Shown here: positions 35,536-44,837 of the stretch, piece after piece
Layout: each line of letters opens with the position of its first letter
How positions within the stretch are numbered: the first letter of the stretch is position 1
DNA from: Anthropogastromicrobium sp052273485
GTDB taxonomy: Bacteria; Bacillota; Clostridia; Lachnospirales; Lachnospiraceae
Assembly: GCA_052273485.1 (NCBI GenBank)
Contig: DAVZID010000012.1
Span: 1-62,518, forward strand
Length of the DNA stretch: 62,518 nt
Direction of reading: 5' to 3'
The notes under the pieces: model-generated
What the model was told of the DNA's origin: nothing
The model's database searches: none
The model's input: the letters and a program-made list of their open reading frames with translations, nothing else
Program-made: the position numbers and the translations under genes

Positions 35536-37077
35536 ATGAGACTGGATACACTTCTTTCAGGAATCGAGTATCATTTACAGCAGGGAAGCCTTGAGGATTG
35601 TGAGATTACAGGGCTTTGTGAGGATTCAAGAAAGATAAAGCGCGGAGAGCTGTTTTTTTGCCGCACGGGCGCGCATACAAATGGAAAAAACTATCTGCGG
35701 CAGGCACTTCTTGGGGGCGCTGCCGCAGTTGTCTGTGATGCATACGATGAGGAGAGTAAACGTCTGTTATCTACGCATAAAGACGTCTGCGTAGTGGAAA
35801 TGCAGGACTTGCAAGAACAGACACAGGCGCGTCTGGCATCCAATTTTTATGACTTTCCGCAGGAAAAGCTTCTGCTGATCGGCGTGACCGGCACAAAAGG
35901 AAAAACAACGGTCTGTGCGATGCTGCAGAAGCTTTTTTGCGACAATGGCATTGACTGTGCCACAGTCGGAACAAACGGCCTTTTTATTCAAGATCAGGTG
36001 AGAAAAAGCCACCATACAACACCGGAGCTATTTGAACTGTATGGGGATCTTGCAGAAGCAGTAAAATCCAGATGTACTCATTTCATTGTGGAAGTCTCAT
36101 CGCTCGCCGTCAAACAGGGCAGGATTGCAGGACTTTCCTTTGCGCTTGGCATTTTTACAAACCTTTATTCCGATCATATCGGCGGAAAGGAGCACGCCTC
36201 GTTTCAGGAATATGCATACTGGAAAAAGACATTTTTTAACAGCTGTAGGCGCGTGTTACTCAATCGGGATGATCCGTTTTCCTTTGAGATTGCCGAGGAT
36301 AGAAATGGTGTGTGCAGTTGGTATTCGTCAAGTGTCTGCGCCGATGGCTATGCGTCAAATATTCAAAAAAGCATCGAATCTGATGGATTTTATCAACATT
36401 TTTTGTGGCACTGGCAAAAGATGCCTGCACGAAGCATTCATTTAAAGCTTCCTGGACTTTGCAATGTTAGCAATGCAGCAGCGGCACTGTCTGCATTTTG
36501 CCTGTTCGAACTCGATATGGCATCAGAGCCAGACCGGAAGCAGGAGTGGAATCATCAAGTAGCTTCGCATACACAATATGATTTGTATCAACTGGACTTT
36601 CATACCTTTACCGTTCGTGGCCGCTTTGAGGTAGTGGGTCACTTTCATGGCGGTGTCATTTTAATTGACTATGCGCATAATGAGATCAGCTTCAAAAATT
36701 TGCTTGAATCGCTTCGTGCCTACCATCCAAAACGAATTTTATGTATGTTTGGTTGCGGTGGAAATCGAAGTGCTGTGCGGCGAAGTGCAATGGGGCGTGT
36801 CAGCAGTGAATTGGCCGATCTTACGGTGATCACACAGGACAATTCTAGGGATGAACCATTTGAGCGAATTTTATCAGACATCCTTTCTGGCGTAACAGGA
36901 GAGTATGTAGTGATTCGTGACCGCAAAGAGGCTATCGGTTACTGTATGAGCCAGATGCAGCCGGGCGATCTTTTGGTCCTTGCTGGGAAGGGACACGAAG
37001 ATACGCAGGAAATTGGCGGGAAGACGGAAGTCTTTTCTGAGCGGGCTATTGTAGAAGCAATCGTTCACGGGTCGTAA
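35536..37077 (+). CDS. murE: MurE-family UDP-N-acetylmuramyl peptide ligase, divergent
   Basis: ATP-dependent Mur ligase that adds the third residue to UDP-MurNAc-dipeptide in peptidoglycan synthesis. The P-loop GVTGTKGKTT is at 116-125 and GKGHEDTQ near the end. Several motifs differ from typical MurE: EVSSLAV replaces EVSSHAL, the DHLDYHG segment is DHIGGKEH, and the residue-three specificity motif DNPR is DNSR (435-438). The retained Arg favours meso-diaminopimelate. It could be the housekeeping enzyme or a specialised paralogue. It is followed by murF after a palindromic gap. 513 residues. Confidence 0.83.
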   Translation: MRLDTLLSGIEYHLQQGSLEDCEITGLCEDSRKIKRGELFFCRTGAHTNGKNYLRQALLGGAAAVVCDAYDEESKRLLSTHKDVCVVEMQDLQEQTQARLASNFYDFPQEKLLLIGVTGTKGKTTVCAMLQKLFCDNGIDCATVGTNGLFIQDQVRKSHHTTPELFELYGDLAEAVKSRCTHFIVEVSSLAVKQGRIAGLSFALGIFTNLYSDHIGGKEHASFQEYAYWKKTFFNSCRRVLLNRDDPFSFEIAEDRNGVCSWYSSSVCADGYASNIQKSIESDGFYQHFLWHWQKMPARSIHLKLPGLCNVSNAAAALSAFCLFELDMASEPDRKQEWNHQVASHTQYDLYQLDFHTFTVRGRFEVVGHFHGGVILIDYAHNEISFKNLLESLRAYHPKRILCMFGCGGNRSAVRRSAMGRVSSELADLTVITQDNSRDEPFERILSDILSGVTGEYVVIRDRKEAIGYCMSQMQPGDLLVLAGKGHEDTQEIGGKTEVFSERAIVEAIVHGS

Positions 37078-37237
37078 CCTAGATGAGCGGTGAGACGAGT
37101 TGCTTTTACGAGGCAGAACGTTGAAGCAGGCCTTGTCAAAGTAAACTTTCGTAGAAAACACGTAGTGGGGTCCTGCAAAAAAGTGATGCCGACAAAACAA
37201 TCGTCGAACCGCTTTCGTCGAAGTTCTTCCCGTGAAC
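37063..37237 (+). repeat. Long palindromic intergenic element between murE and murF
   Basis: Terminal inverted repeats gttcacggg (37063-37071) and cccgtgaac (37229-37237) enclose about 157 bases with further weak pairing. The left end lies within the last five codons of murE. The core equals the ends of elements at 21023, 44632 and 60068. Confidence 0.75.
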
Positions 37238-37297
37238 AATGCATGAAACATAGATAACAAAATAAAAAAAGAGAAAGAAGAAAGGCAAGGTTAACAA

Positions 37298-38671
37298 GTG
37301 ATTAATATTTGTATAAAAGATATCGTAGAAGCAACAAAAGGCACTCTTTTGTGCGGAGACGAGAACCAGAAAATCGATCATCTGTCCATCGACTCAAGAA
37401 GCAGTCAGGGCAACGATTTGTTTATTCCAATCATCGGCGCAAAAGTCGATGCGCACTGCTTTATTGATGGTGCATTTTCGGTTGGCTGTGTGGCAACACT
37501 GACAAGTGAGCACGACCACATGGAGGATCCAAATCACGCATGGATTCGCGTAGAGGATACCGTGCTTGCACTTCACGAGATTGGAAAGCTCTGTCGAAGT
37601 TGCATTCATGTACCGGCGATCGGCGTAACTGGAAGTGTCGGAAAGACAACAACAAGAGAGATGATCGCATACGCACTTTCCGCAGAGAAGAAGGTTTATA
37701 AGACACAGAAAAATTATAACAGCTCCGTTGGCCTTCCGATCACGATGTCCTTAATGAGCAATGATTATGATATCGCCGTATTGGAGCTAGGAATGAACGT
37801 TCCGGGAGAACTGGGTACGATCTCCGAAATCGCCCAGCTTACGATGGCAGTTCTTACCAATGTCGGAGTTGCCCACATTGAGTTTTACGGATCTCAGGAG
37901 GCAATCTGTCATGAAAAGTATACGATCTCAAAGGGTTTCGGAAAAGAAGGTCTTCTGATCGTAAATGGCGACGATGAATTGTTATATAAGTTCCGTGAGT
38001 CCACTGGTTATCCGTATGTACTATATGGAACGAAGGACTACTGCGATTACCGCGCAGAGGAGATTCATATGGAGAACGGTCATTATGCATTTACATTTGT
38101 ACATGACGATATGCGTGTACCAGTGGTATTGTCTGTTCTTGGCCAGCATAACGTGCTGAATGCGACAGCTGCACTCGCCGTAGCGCATTTAAATGGTGTA
38201 GATGTGACCGCAGCAGCAAAGTCACTCTATACCTTCACTGGTTTCCAGAATCGTCTTCAGATCATGGATGTAAAGAACTACAAAGTCATTGATGATACCT
38301 ATAACGCAAGTCCAGCTTCCATGGTTGCCGGTGTGAATGTATTGGCTGGCTTTGAGACAACTGGTCGCAAGATTGCTGTGCTCAGCGAGATGCGCGAGCT
38401 TGGCGAAAACACGTTAAACTATCATCGCGAAGTAGGCGAGAAAATCGCAAAAAAGCCGATTTCTGAGTTGATTGTTATCGGTGAGACCGCAAAGGCCATC
38501 GCAGAAGGGGCAACAAAAAATGGCTGTACCTATCCGGTGCGCGAGTTTGCCGATAAGATGCAGGCTGCCGAATACTTAAATCAGAACCTGGCAGAGGGTG
38601 ATGTCGTTTACTTAAAGGCATCCAATGCGATCGGTTTAAAGGAAATTACAGCGTATCTGATGGAGCAGTAA
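37298..38671 (+). CDS. murF: UDP-N-acetylmuramoyl-tripeptide-D-alanyl-D-alanine ligase
   Basis: Last cytoplasmic Mur ligase; it adds D-Ala-D-Ala to UDP-MurNAc-tripeptide. The ATP-binding GVTGSVGKTTTREM begins at Gly109. The NYNSSVGLP, LELGMNVPGEL and DDTYNASPASM motifs are all typical. 457 residues. The start is GTG 37298 behind GAAAGGCAAGG. priA begins 2 bases after its stop, so the two are cotranscribed. Confidence 0.95.
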   Translation: MINICIKDIVEATKGTLLCGDENQKIDHLSIDSRSSQGNDLFIPIIGAKVDAHCFIDGAFSVGCVATLTSEHDHMEDPNHAWIRVEDTVLALHEIGKLCRSCIHVPAIGVTGSVGKTTTREMIAYALSAEKKVYKTQKNYNSSVGLPITMSLMSNDYDIAVLELGMNVPGELGTISEIAQLTMAVLTNVGVAHIEFYGSQEAICHEKYTISKGFGKEGLLIVNGDDELLYKFRESTGYPYVLYGTKDYCDYRAEEIHMENGHYAFTFVHDDMRVPVVLSVLGQHNVLNATAALAVAHLNGVDVTAAAKSLYTFTGFQNRLQIMDVKNYKVIDDTYNASPASMVAGVNVLAGFETTGRKIAVLSEMRELGENTLNYHREVGEKIAKKPISELIVIGETAKAIAEGATKNGCTYPVREFADKMQAAEYLNQNLAEGDVVYLKASNAIGLKEITAYLMEQ

Positions 38672-38673
38672 GC

Positions 38674-40884
38674 ATGTATGCAGATATTGTAATCGACATT
38701 TCGCATGAGGCGCTTGACCGGCCGTTTCAGTACCGCATTCCAGAAGCACTTGAAGGACAGATTCATCCTGGTATGTGGGTGCTTGTGCCATTTGGCAGAG
38801 GCAACACATCAAAAAAAGGTTTTGTATTGCATATCAGTGAGAAGCCTAAGATTGATCCAAGTCGAATCAAAGAGCTGATCGAGGTTGTGTCCGACGACAA
38901 TTCGTCCGATCAGCTTCGCATTGCGCTTGCCGTGTGGATGTATCAGGAGTACGGCGGCAATTTGATTCAGTCGCTTCGTGTCGTCATGCCCGCAAGAAAA
39001 AGTGTGCGCCCAAAGCAGGTAAGCTTTCTGGTGCGCACACCAGATGAGGAACGCTTTTTGTCCTACCTAGAAATTGCAAAGAAAAAGGGCTGGAGAGGGC
39101 GCGTGCGTCTGATGGAGGCCCTTTTAAAACGCGACAGCATCTCGTCAAGCTTTGCCAGGCAGCAGCTAAAGATTGCGTCCGATGCAGTCAAGGCACTAGA
39201 AAGAGAAAATCTGATTCGAGTTGAGACAAAGCGCCTATACCGAAGTGTACTTCCACAATCGCAAGAGTTGCTGTCCAAAAAGAAATTGAACGAAGAGCAG
39301 CAGCACATCGTTGACGAACTGATTTCATCCTATGAGAATGGGGTTCGCACCCCAGCGCTTCTCTATGGCATCACCGGAAGCGGCAAGACAGAAGTATATA
39401 TGCATTTAATTGAATGGATGGTGAACCAGGGAAAACAGGTCATTGTACTAATTCCAGAGATTTCGTTGACCTATCAGGTCATTCTGAATTTCTACAGTCG
39501 CTTTGGCGAGCAGGTCTCCATGATCAACTCAAGGCTTTCTGATGGCGAGCGAAGCGATCAGCTCGAGCGGGCAAGAAATGGGGAGATTTCGATTATGGTT
39601 GGTCCACGCTCAGCGCTGTTCACACCATTTTCAAATCTTGGTCTTATTATTATTGATGAAGAGCAGGAAGGCGCCTACAACAGTGAGCAAATTCCGCGCT
39701 ATCACACAAGAGAGACCGCAGCAAAATTAGCAGATTTAAGCAATTCGCTTCTTCTTCTCGGTTCCGCGACGCCGTCGATTGAGGCCTTTTCTCGTGCGGA
39801 AACAGGAGACTATCGAAAATTCACACTGACAAAGCGCGCCGTCGAAGGAAGCAGTCTGCCAGAGGTGCAGGTGGTGGACATGCGAAAAGAACTCGAGGCA
39901 GGAAACCGTTCTGTATTTTCACGAGCGCTTCGGGAAAAAATGGAAGAATGCTTGTCTAAGAAGCAGCAGATGATGTTATTTATCAACCGCCGCGGCTTCT
40001 CGAGGGTAGTCAGCTGCCGTTCCTGTGGCAAGCCAATCGAGTGCCCACACTGTGATGTAGCGCTGACGGAGCATCTTGGCGGCACACTTGTCTGCCACTA
40101 TTGTGGCTATACAAGACCAATGCCGCTCAGCTGTCCATCTTGTGGTTCGCCATATCTGGCAGGTTTTGGCCTAGGCACTCAAAAGGCAGAGATGATGATT
40201 CATGCGCAATTTCCACAGGCGCGTGTGCTTCGTATGGACATGGATACCACCTCACAAAAAGACGGACACGAGCAGATTCTTGATGCATTTCGTCGTAGAG
40301 AGGCGGATATTTTAGTCGGTACGCAAATGATTGTCAAAGGTCACGATTTTCCAGGCGTCACGCTTGTCGGCATTCTGGCAGCAGATATGTCGCTGTACAA
40401 TTCAGATTTTCGAAGTACTGAGCGTACCTTTCAGCTTTTAACACAGGCAGCAGGTCGCGCTGGGCGTGGAAGCGATCCGGGAAGCGTCATCATTCAGTCC
40501 TATGATCCGGAAAATTATAGCATTCAGACGGCGGCCGCACAGGATTATGAGTCCTTTTATGCGCAGGAGATTCGGTTCCGTAAGCGCATGCAGTATCCGC
40601 CAGTTGGTCAGATGTGTGAGGTTATGGCCGTATCCGCGCAGGAAACGCTCGCCGATCAGTGGATTCATCAAGTAGAGTTGTTGATAAATAAAAGATTTTA
40701 TGGTATAATTAAAATAATTGGGCCTTCTGATGCGCCAATCGCAAGGCTCAAGGATATGTGGAGAAAGCATCTTTATATAAGAAGTAATGATCATAAGGCG
40801 TATCTTGAGGCAATGGAATTGCTTCAGGAGTTAACAGAGCAGGCCGCGTCGCAGAAGGTATCTATTTCCGTGACAGTTTGCTAA
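38674..40884 (+). CDS. priA: Primosomal protein N' (PriA helicase)
   Basis: 3'-5' helicase that restarts stalled or collapsed replication forks by loading DnaB. It has an N-terminal 3'-DNA-end-binding domain (about 1-105), a winged helix, Walker A GITGSGKT at 232-239, and a DEEQ box at 328-331, a form I have seen as common in Clostridia in place of DEEH. Two zinc sites are formed by eight cysteines at about 448-495 (CRSC...CPHC...CHYC...CPSC). 736 residues. Its place before def and fmt is the usual Firmicute order. Confidence 0.95.
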   Translation: MYADIVIDISHEALDRPFQYRIPEALEGQIHPGMWVLVPFGRGNTSKKGFVLHISEKPKIDPSRIKELIEVVSDDNSSDQLRIALAVWMYQEYGGNLIQSLRVVMPARKSVRPKQVSFLVRTPDEERFLSYLEIAKKKGWRGRVRLMEALLKRDSISSSFARQQLKIASDAVKALERENLIRVETKRLYRSVLPQSQELLSKKKLNEEQQHIVDELISSYENGVRTPALLYGITGSGKTEVYMHLIEWMVNQGKQVIVLIPEISLTYQVILNFYSRFGEQVSMINSRLSDGERSDQLERARNGEISIMVGPRSALFTPFSNLGLIIIDEEQEGAYNSEQIPRYHTRETAAKLADLSNSLLLLGSATPSIEAFSRAETGDYRKFTLTKRAVEGSSLPEVQVVDMRKELEAGNRSVFSRALREKMEECLSKKQQMMLFINRRGFSRVVSCRSCGKPIECPHCDVALTEHLGGTLVCHYCGYTRPMPLSCPSCGSPYLAGFGLGTQKAEMMIHAQFPQARVLRMDMDTTSQKDGHEQILDAFRRREADILVGTQMIVKGHDFPGVTLVGILAADMSLYNSDFRSTERTFQLLTQAAGRAGRGSDPGSVIIQSYDPENYSIQTAAAQDYESFYAQEIRFRKRMQYPPVGQMCEVMAVSAQETLADQWIHQVELLINKRFYGIIKIIGPSDAPIARLKDMWRKHLYIRSNDHKAYLEAMELLQELTEQAASQKVSISVTVC

Positions 40885-40912
40885 TACGGACAGCAAGAGA
40901 AAGGAGTTCCAT

Positions 40913-41452
40913 ATGGGAATCAGAACAGTCAGAACAGAGGGCGATGAGTGCCTTCGCAAGGTATGTAAACCAGTAAAAAATGTAAGTTTACGAACAAAAA
41001 TTTTAATCGAGGATATGTTTGACACAATGTATGAGACCGGCGGCGTTGGACTTGCAGCTCCGCAGGTTGGCGTATTAAAGCGCATCGTTGTCATGGATAC
41101 CGATGACAATCAGCATGTACTCATCAACCCAGAAATTTTAGAGACAAGTGGTGAGCAGACTGGCTACGAGGGATGCTTAAGCATTCCGGGAAAGAGCGGT
41201 ATTGTTACCAGACCGAATTACGTAAAGGTAAAGGCATTAAACGAGCGTGGCGAGGAGTATATCTTAGAGGGTGAAGGTCTTCTTGCAAGATGCATCTGCC
41301 ATGAGTGTGATCATCTGGATGGAATTTTATACAGCGACAAGGTAGAGGGTGAGTTGGTCAACAACGAGGATCTGCCGGAGGATGAGGAAGAGGAACTGTA
41401 CGAGGATGCCTATGAGGAGTTTACCGAAGAGGAAGACGGCATTCACGAATAA
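40913..41452 (+). CDS. def: Peptide deformylase
   Basis: Removes the N-formyl group from nascent proteins. All three metal-site motifs are present: GVGLAAPQVG, EGCLSIPG (metal Cys) and HECDHLDG (two metal His, catalytic Glu). The C-terminus carries an acidic tail of about 25 residues (EEELYEDAYEEFTEEEDG) beyond the usual end. 179 residues. A GAAAGGAG site precedes the ATG. fmt, which adds the formyl group, follows. Confidence 0.96.
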   Translation: MGIRTVRTEGDECLRKVCKPVKNVSLRTKILIEDMFDTMYETGGVGLAAPQVGVLKRIVVMDTDDNQHVLINPEILETSGEQTGYEGCLSIPGKSGIVTRPNYVKVKALNERGEEYILEGEGLLARCICHECDHLDGILYSDKVEGELVNNEDLPEDEEEELYEDAYEEFTEEEDGIHE

Positions 41453-41525
41453 GACAAAAGAAAAGCAGTTACGATAAAAGCAGCTAAAAGAAAACAGACG
41501 AAATAAGATCAAAGGAGTGGTAGGT

Positions 41526-42482
41526 TTGAGAATTATTTTTATGGGAACACCTGAGTTTGCTGTTCCGGTACTCGAAAGCCTCATTGAAAGCAAAAAGCAT
41601 GAGGTTGTCGCAGTTGTCACACAGCCGGATAAGCCAAAGGGCAGAGGAAAAGCGATGCAGTTTCCACCGGTAAAGGAGTGTGCAATCGCACACGGCATTC
41701 CGGTTTTGCAGCCAGTTAAGGTTGGTGATTCAGAAGTAGTGGAAACGCTTCGCAGTTATGCACCAGAGTTAATCGCCGTAGTTGCATTTGGACAGTTCGT
41801 TCCAAAGTCCATCCGCGAGATGCCAAAATATGGTTGTATCAATGTACATGCGTCTCTACTTCCAAAGTACCGCGGTGCAGGCCCGATCCAGTGGGCAGTC
41901 ATCAATGGTGAGAAAGAAAGCGGTGTCACAACAATGTATATGAGCCGCGAGATTGACAAGGGTGACATGCTCTTAAAGGAGATCATCACACTTGACCCAA
42001 AAGAGACAGGAGATTCTTTGCATGATCGCCTTTGTGTGCTAGGTGGCCCACTTCTTTTGAAAACAATTGACCAGCTTGAGGACGGAACTGCTGTGCGAAT
42101 TCCGCAGTGCGAGGAGGAGAGTACTTACGCGCAGAAGCTTGAAAAGTGGATGGGCAATATTGACTGGACGATGGACGCTGTTCGAATTGAGCGCCTTGTT
42201 CGCGGGCTAAATTCTTGGCCGGGTACCTTTACAAAGATTCATGGAAAGACCGTGAAGATCTGGGATTGCGATATAATCGCACAGGATGTGCTGTCAGACG
42301 AAGAAAAGAAAGCCACACCGGGTACTGTTTTGCTATCCGATAAGAAACAACTGATTGTAAAGACAGGAGACGGTGCATTGTCGCTTCGCACGCTTCAGCC
42401 AGAGGGCAAAAAGAGCATGGCGGTGGATGCTTACTTAAGAGGCTATCCGATTGCACAGGGGGAAAAATTAGGAGAGGCATAA
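41526..42482 (+). CDS. fmt: Methionyl-tRNA formyltransferase
   Basis: Formylates Met-tRNAfMet with 10-formyl-THF. The N-terminal formyltransferase fold shows MGTPEFAVPVLE at the start, HASLLPKYRGAGPIQWA (catalytic Asn-His-Asp region) and ARLVRGLNSWPGTF-like sequence before the OB-fold tRNA-binding domain. I choose TTG 41526, 8 bases after AAAGGAG; a GTG at 41517 overlaps that site. 318 residues. Confidence 0.95.
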   Translation: MRIIFMGTPEFAVPVLESLIESKKHEVVAVVTQPDKPKGRGKAMQFPPVKECAIAHGIPVLQPVKVGDSEVVETLRSYAPELIAVVAFGQFVPKSIREMPKYGCINVHASLLPKYRGAGPIQWAVINGEKESGVTTMYMSREIDKGDMLLKEIITLDPKETGDSLHDRLCVLGGPLLLKTIDQLEDGTAVRIPQCEEESTYAQKLEKWMGNIDWTMDAVRIERLVRGLNSWPGTFTKIHGKTVKIWDCDIIAQDVLSDEEKKATPGTVLLSDKKQLIVKTGDGALSLRTLQPEGKKSMAVDAYLRGYPIAQGEKLGEA

Positions 42483-42588
42483 ACGCTAGAATTGAGAAAG
42501 TGAGAACGGCATAAAGGAAAAACATTAGAGTCAGAAAACGAAAATCCTAAAATGCCAAACGCAAGAGATCATCACGGAGGTGAAAAAT

Positions 42589-43293
42589 ATGCCATATTAT
42601 TACTGGGACCCTACTTATATACTTGTTTTAATCGGTGCGCTGCTCTCTATTGGTGCATCGGCACTTGTAAACAGCACATTTAACCGCTACTCATCCGTGA
42701 GGGCAAGAAGTGGCTTAACCGGAGCAGAGGCGGCACAAAAGCTTTTGCATTCACAGGGCATCTATGATGTGCAGATTCAGCATATATCAGGTAATCTGAC
42801 GGATCACTACGATCCAAGAAACAAGACACTCAGTCTGTCGGATGCCGTGTATAATGTATCGACAGTTGCTGCTGTTGGTGTCGCTGCCCATGAGTGTGGA
42901 CATGCCATGCAGCACGCAAAGGGGTATGTGCCGTTATCCATTCGCAGTGCCATGGTTCCGGTGGTGAACTTTGGTTCCTACTTATCATGGCCGCTGATTG
43001 TGATTGGACTGTTTATTAATAGTTCGACCGGTACGCTTTTATTAAATGCCGGATTGCTTTTGTTTAGTCTTGTTGTGTTGTTTCAGCTAGTAACGCTTCC
43101 AGTAGAGATCAATGCCTCCAGACGTGCCGTAAAATTGCTCGACCAGCAGCATATCCTTGTCGGAGATGAGGTTGGACAGACTGCAAAAGTGTTAAAAGCA
43201 GCAGCGTTGACCTATGTAGCCAGTGCAGCAGCATCTATTTTACAGTTGCTTCGTCTGCTGATTTTAACAGGAGGAAGACGAAAAGATGACTGA
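42589..43293 (+). CDS. Membrane zinc metallopeptidase, YugP family
   Basis: Predicted membrane-bound zinc protease of the YugP (DUF1200/peptidase M-) family. HECGH at 101-105 is the HEXXH zinc site. Membrane helices flank it: one at about 10-28, a pair at about 127-165, and one at about 205-225. The chosen start, ATG 42589, is 8 bases from CGGAGG; the frame opens three codons earlier at a GTG inside that site. 234 residues. Substrate unknown. The family commonly sits between fmt and rsmB in clostridial genomes, as here. It overlaps rsmB by 8 bases. Confidence 0.88.
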   Translation: MPYYYWDPTYILVLIGALLSIGASALVNSTFNRYSSVRARSGLTGAEAAQKLLHSQGIYDVQIQHISGNLTDHYDPRNKTLSLSDAVYNVSTVAAVGVAAHECGHAMQHAKGYVPLSIRSAMVPVVNFGSYLSWPLIVIGLFINSSTGTLLLNAGLLLFSLVVLFQLVTLPVEINASRRAVKLLDQQHILVGDEVGQTAKVLKAAALTYVASAAASILQLLRLLILTGGRRKDD

Positions 43294-44629
43294 GACGACA
43301 AAAAGAGAAAATGAGAGAGAGATCGTCCTTGCGATCTTGCTTGAGGTGTTAGAGAAGGATCAGTTTTCTCATATTGTAATTCGCCAGGCACTCGATAAAT
43401 ACAGCTATCTGCCAAAGAAGGATCGCTCCTTTATTGCGCGCCTTTCGAGAGGCTGTGTTGAGCGAAAGATTGAACTCGATGCAATTATTGATAAGGCAGC
43501 ATCTGTAAAAGCATCCAAGCAAAAGCCAGTCATTCGAAACATTCTTCGTATGGCGGCCTATCAGTTAAAATATATGAACGTTCCAGAACACGCAGTTTGC
43601 AGCGAGGCCGTAAAGTTGGCGGCAAAAAAGGGGTTCTGGTCGTTAAAGGGCTTTGTCAATGCGGTAGTGCGAAAGATGGCAGCACGGATCCCGTCGCTTG
43701 ACTGGAGTGATCAGCCTTCTATTTTTTATTCCGTTCCGCAGTGGCTCTATGACGAGCTGATAAGCTGGTATCCAAAGGAAAAAGTGACCGCCTATTTAGA
43801 GAGCGTTGTCTCACAGAGTGGTCATCCGATGTATGTACACTGTCACACATCCGAATGCAGTATAGAAGAGATCACCAGATCCTTAGAAAACGAGGGCATT
43901 CAGGTAAAAAAAGCGCCGTATGCGAATGATTGTCTGGAACTGGTTGATGCAGGTGACATCCGCCGAACACAGGTCTTTCAGGATGGTCTGATTCAGATTC
44001 AGGACATCAGCTCCGCACTTGCTGCGCAGTGTGTGGCACCGACACCGGAAAGCTTTTGCATTGATATGTGCGCCGCACCGGGGGGAAAGAGCATTCATTT
44101 GGCAAAGGCACAGCATGGCACAACAAAGGTATTAAGCCGTGATATTTCCTGGGACAAGTTAGATTTGATTGAGGAAAATAAGGAGCGCTGCCATGCTGAC
44201 AATATGCAGATTGAGCAGTGGGATGCCTGTGTGCTCGACGAAGCCAGAAAAGAGACAGCAGATTTTGTACTCGCAGATGTGCCATGCTCTGGTCTTGGTA
44301 TTTTATCAAGAAAACCGGACATCAAATATCAGCTGACAAAAGAGCGTTTAGAGCAGCTTGCAGCGTTACAGCGAACCATTCTTTTGAATGCGGCGCAGCT
44401 TGTAAAGCCGGGCGGTGTTCTAGTTTACAGCACCTGCACAATCAATCCGGCGGAAAACGAGGAAAACGTTCGTTATCTGTTGTCACAAATGCCATTTGAA
44501 CTCGAAAGTCTAGCTCCATTCATGAAAGAAGAAATCGAGGGTAACGATCCAGAAAGTGGTATGTTACAGCTACTTCCTGGTCAAAACAAATGCGACGGAT
44601 TTTTTGTCGCGCGCCTTCGAAAGAAGTGA
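43286..44629 (+). CDS. rsmB: 16S rRNA (cytosine-967 C5)-methyltransferase
   Basis: SAM-dependent m5C methyltransferase acting on 16S rRNA. It combines an N-terminal NusB-like RNA-binding domain (about 1-140) with a Rossmann methyltransferase domain. SAM-site MCAAPGGKSIHLA and the two family cysteines are visible: the one in DVPCSGLG and the catalytic Cys384 in YSTCTINPAENE. 447 residues. Start ATG 43286 lies within the end of the YugP-type gene. Confidence 0.94.
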   Translation: MTETTKRENEREIVLAILLEVLEKDQFSHIVIRQALDKYSYLPKKDRSFIARLSRGCVERKIELDAIIDKAASVKASKQKPVIRNILRMAAYQLKYMNVPEHAVCSEAVKLAAKKGFWSLKGFVNAVVRKMAARIPSLDWSDQPSIFYSVPQWLYDELISWYPKEKVTAYLESVVSQSGHPMYVHCHTSECSIEEITRSLENEGIQVKKAPYANDCLELVDAGDIRRTQVFQDGLIQIQDISSALAAQCVAPTPESFCIDMCAAPGGKSIHLAKAQHGTTKVLSRDISWDKLDLIEENKERCHADNMQIEQWDACVLDEARKETADFVLADVPCSGLGILSRKPDIKYQLTKERLEQLAALQRTILLNAAQLVKPGGVLVYSTCTINPAENEENVRYLLSQMPFELESLAPFMKEEIEGNDPESGMLQLLPGQNKCDGFFVARLRKK

Positions 44630-44631
44630 TG

Positions 44632-44811
44632 TAGTTCATAGGGGCGTTTGTTTTTGGCAAGCCCTGAGGTGGATGGCTTTCACGAGGCGACACCGTAAAA
44701 GCGCGCGGATCAAAGTATAGTAAGATACTATGTAAGATAGTGGGCGCGCTGATCAGGTTCGCCGACGAAACCATCACCGATGGGCGCTTCGTAAAACTTC
44801 CCTGTGAACTA
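44632..44811 (+). repeat. Long palindromic intergenic element between rsmB and rlmN
   Basis: tagttcatagggg (44632-44644) and ccctgtgaacta (44800-44811) are terminal inverted repeats with G-U pairing. Inside, gtggatggctttc pairs with gaaaccatcacc, and gcgcgcggatca (44701-44712) recurs as gcgcgctgatca (44744-44755). A small hairpin tatagtaagatactat lies between. It begins 2 bases after the rsmB stop and fills almost the whole 208-base gap. Confidence 0.8.
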
Positions 44812-44837
44812 TAAGTAAAAGAACTTAGGAGATCGAA

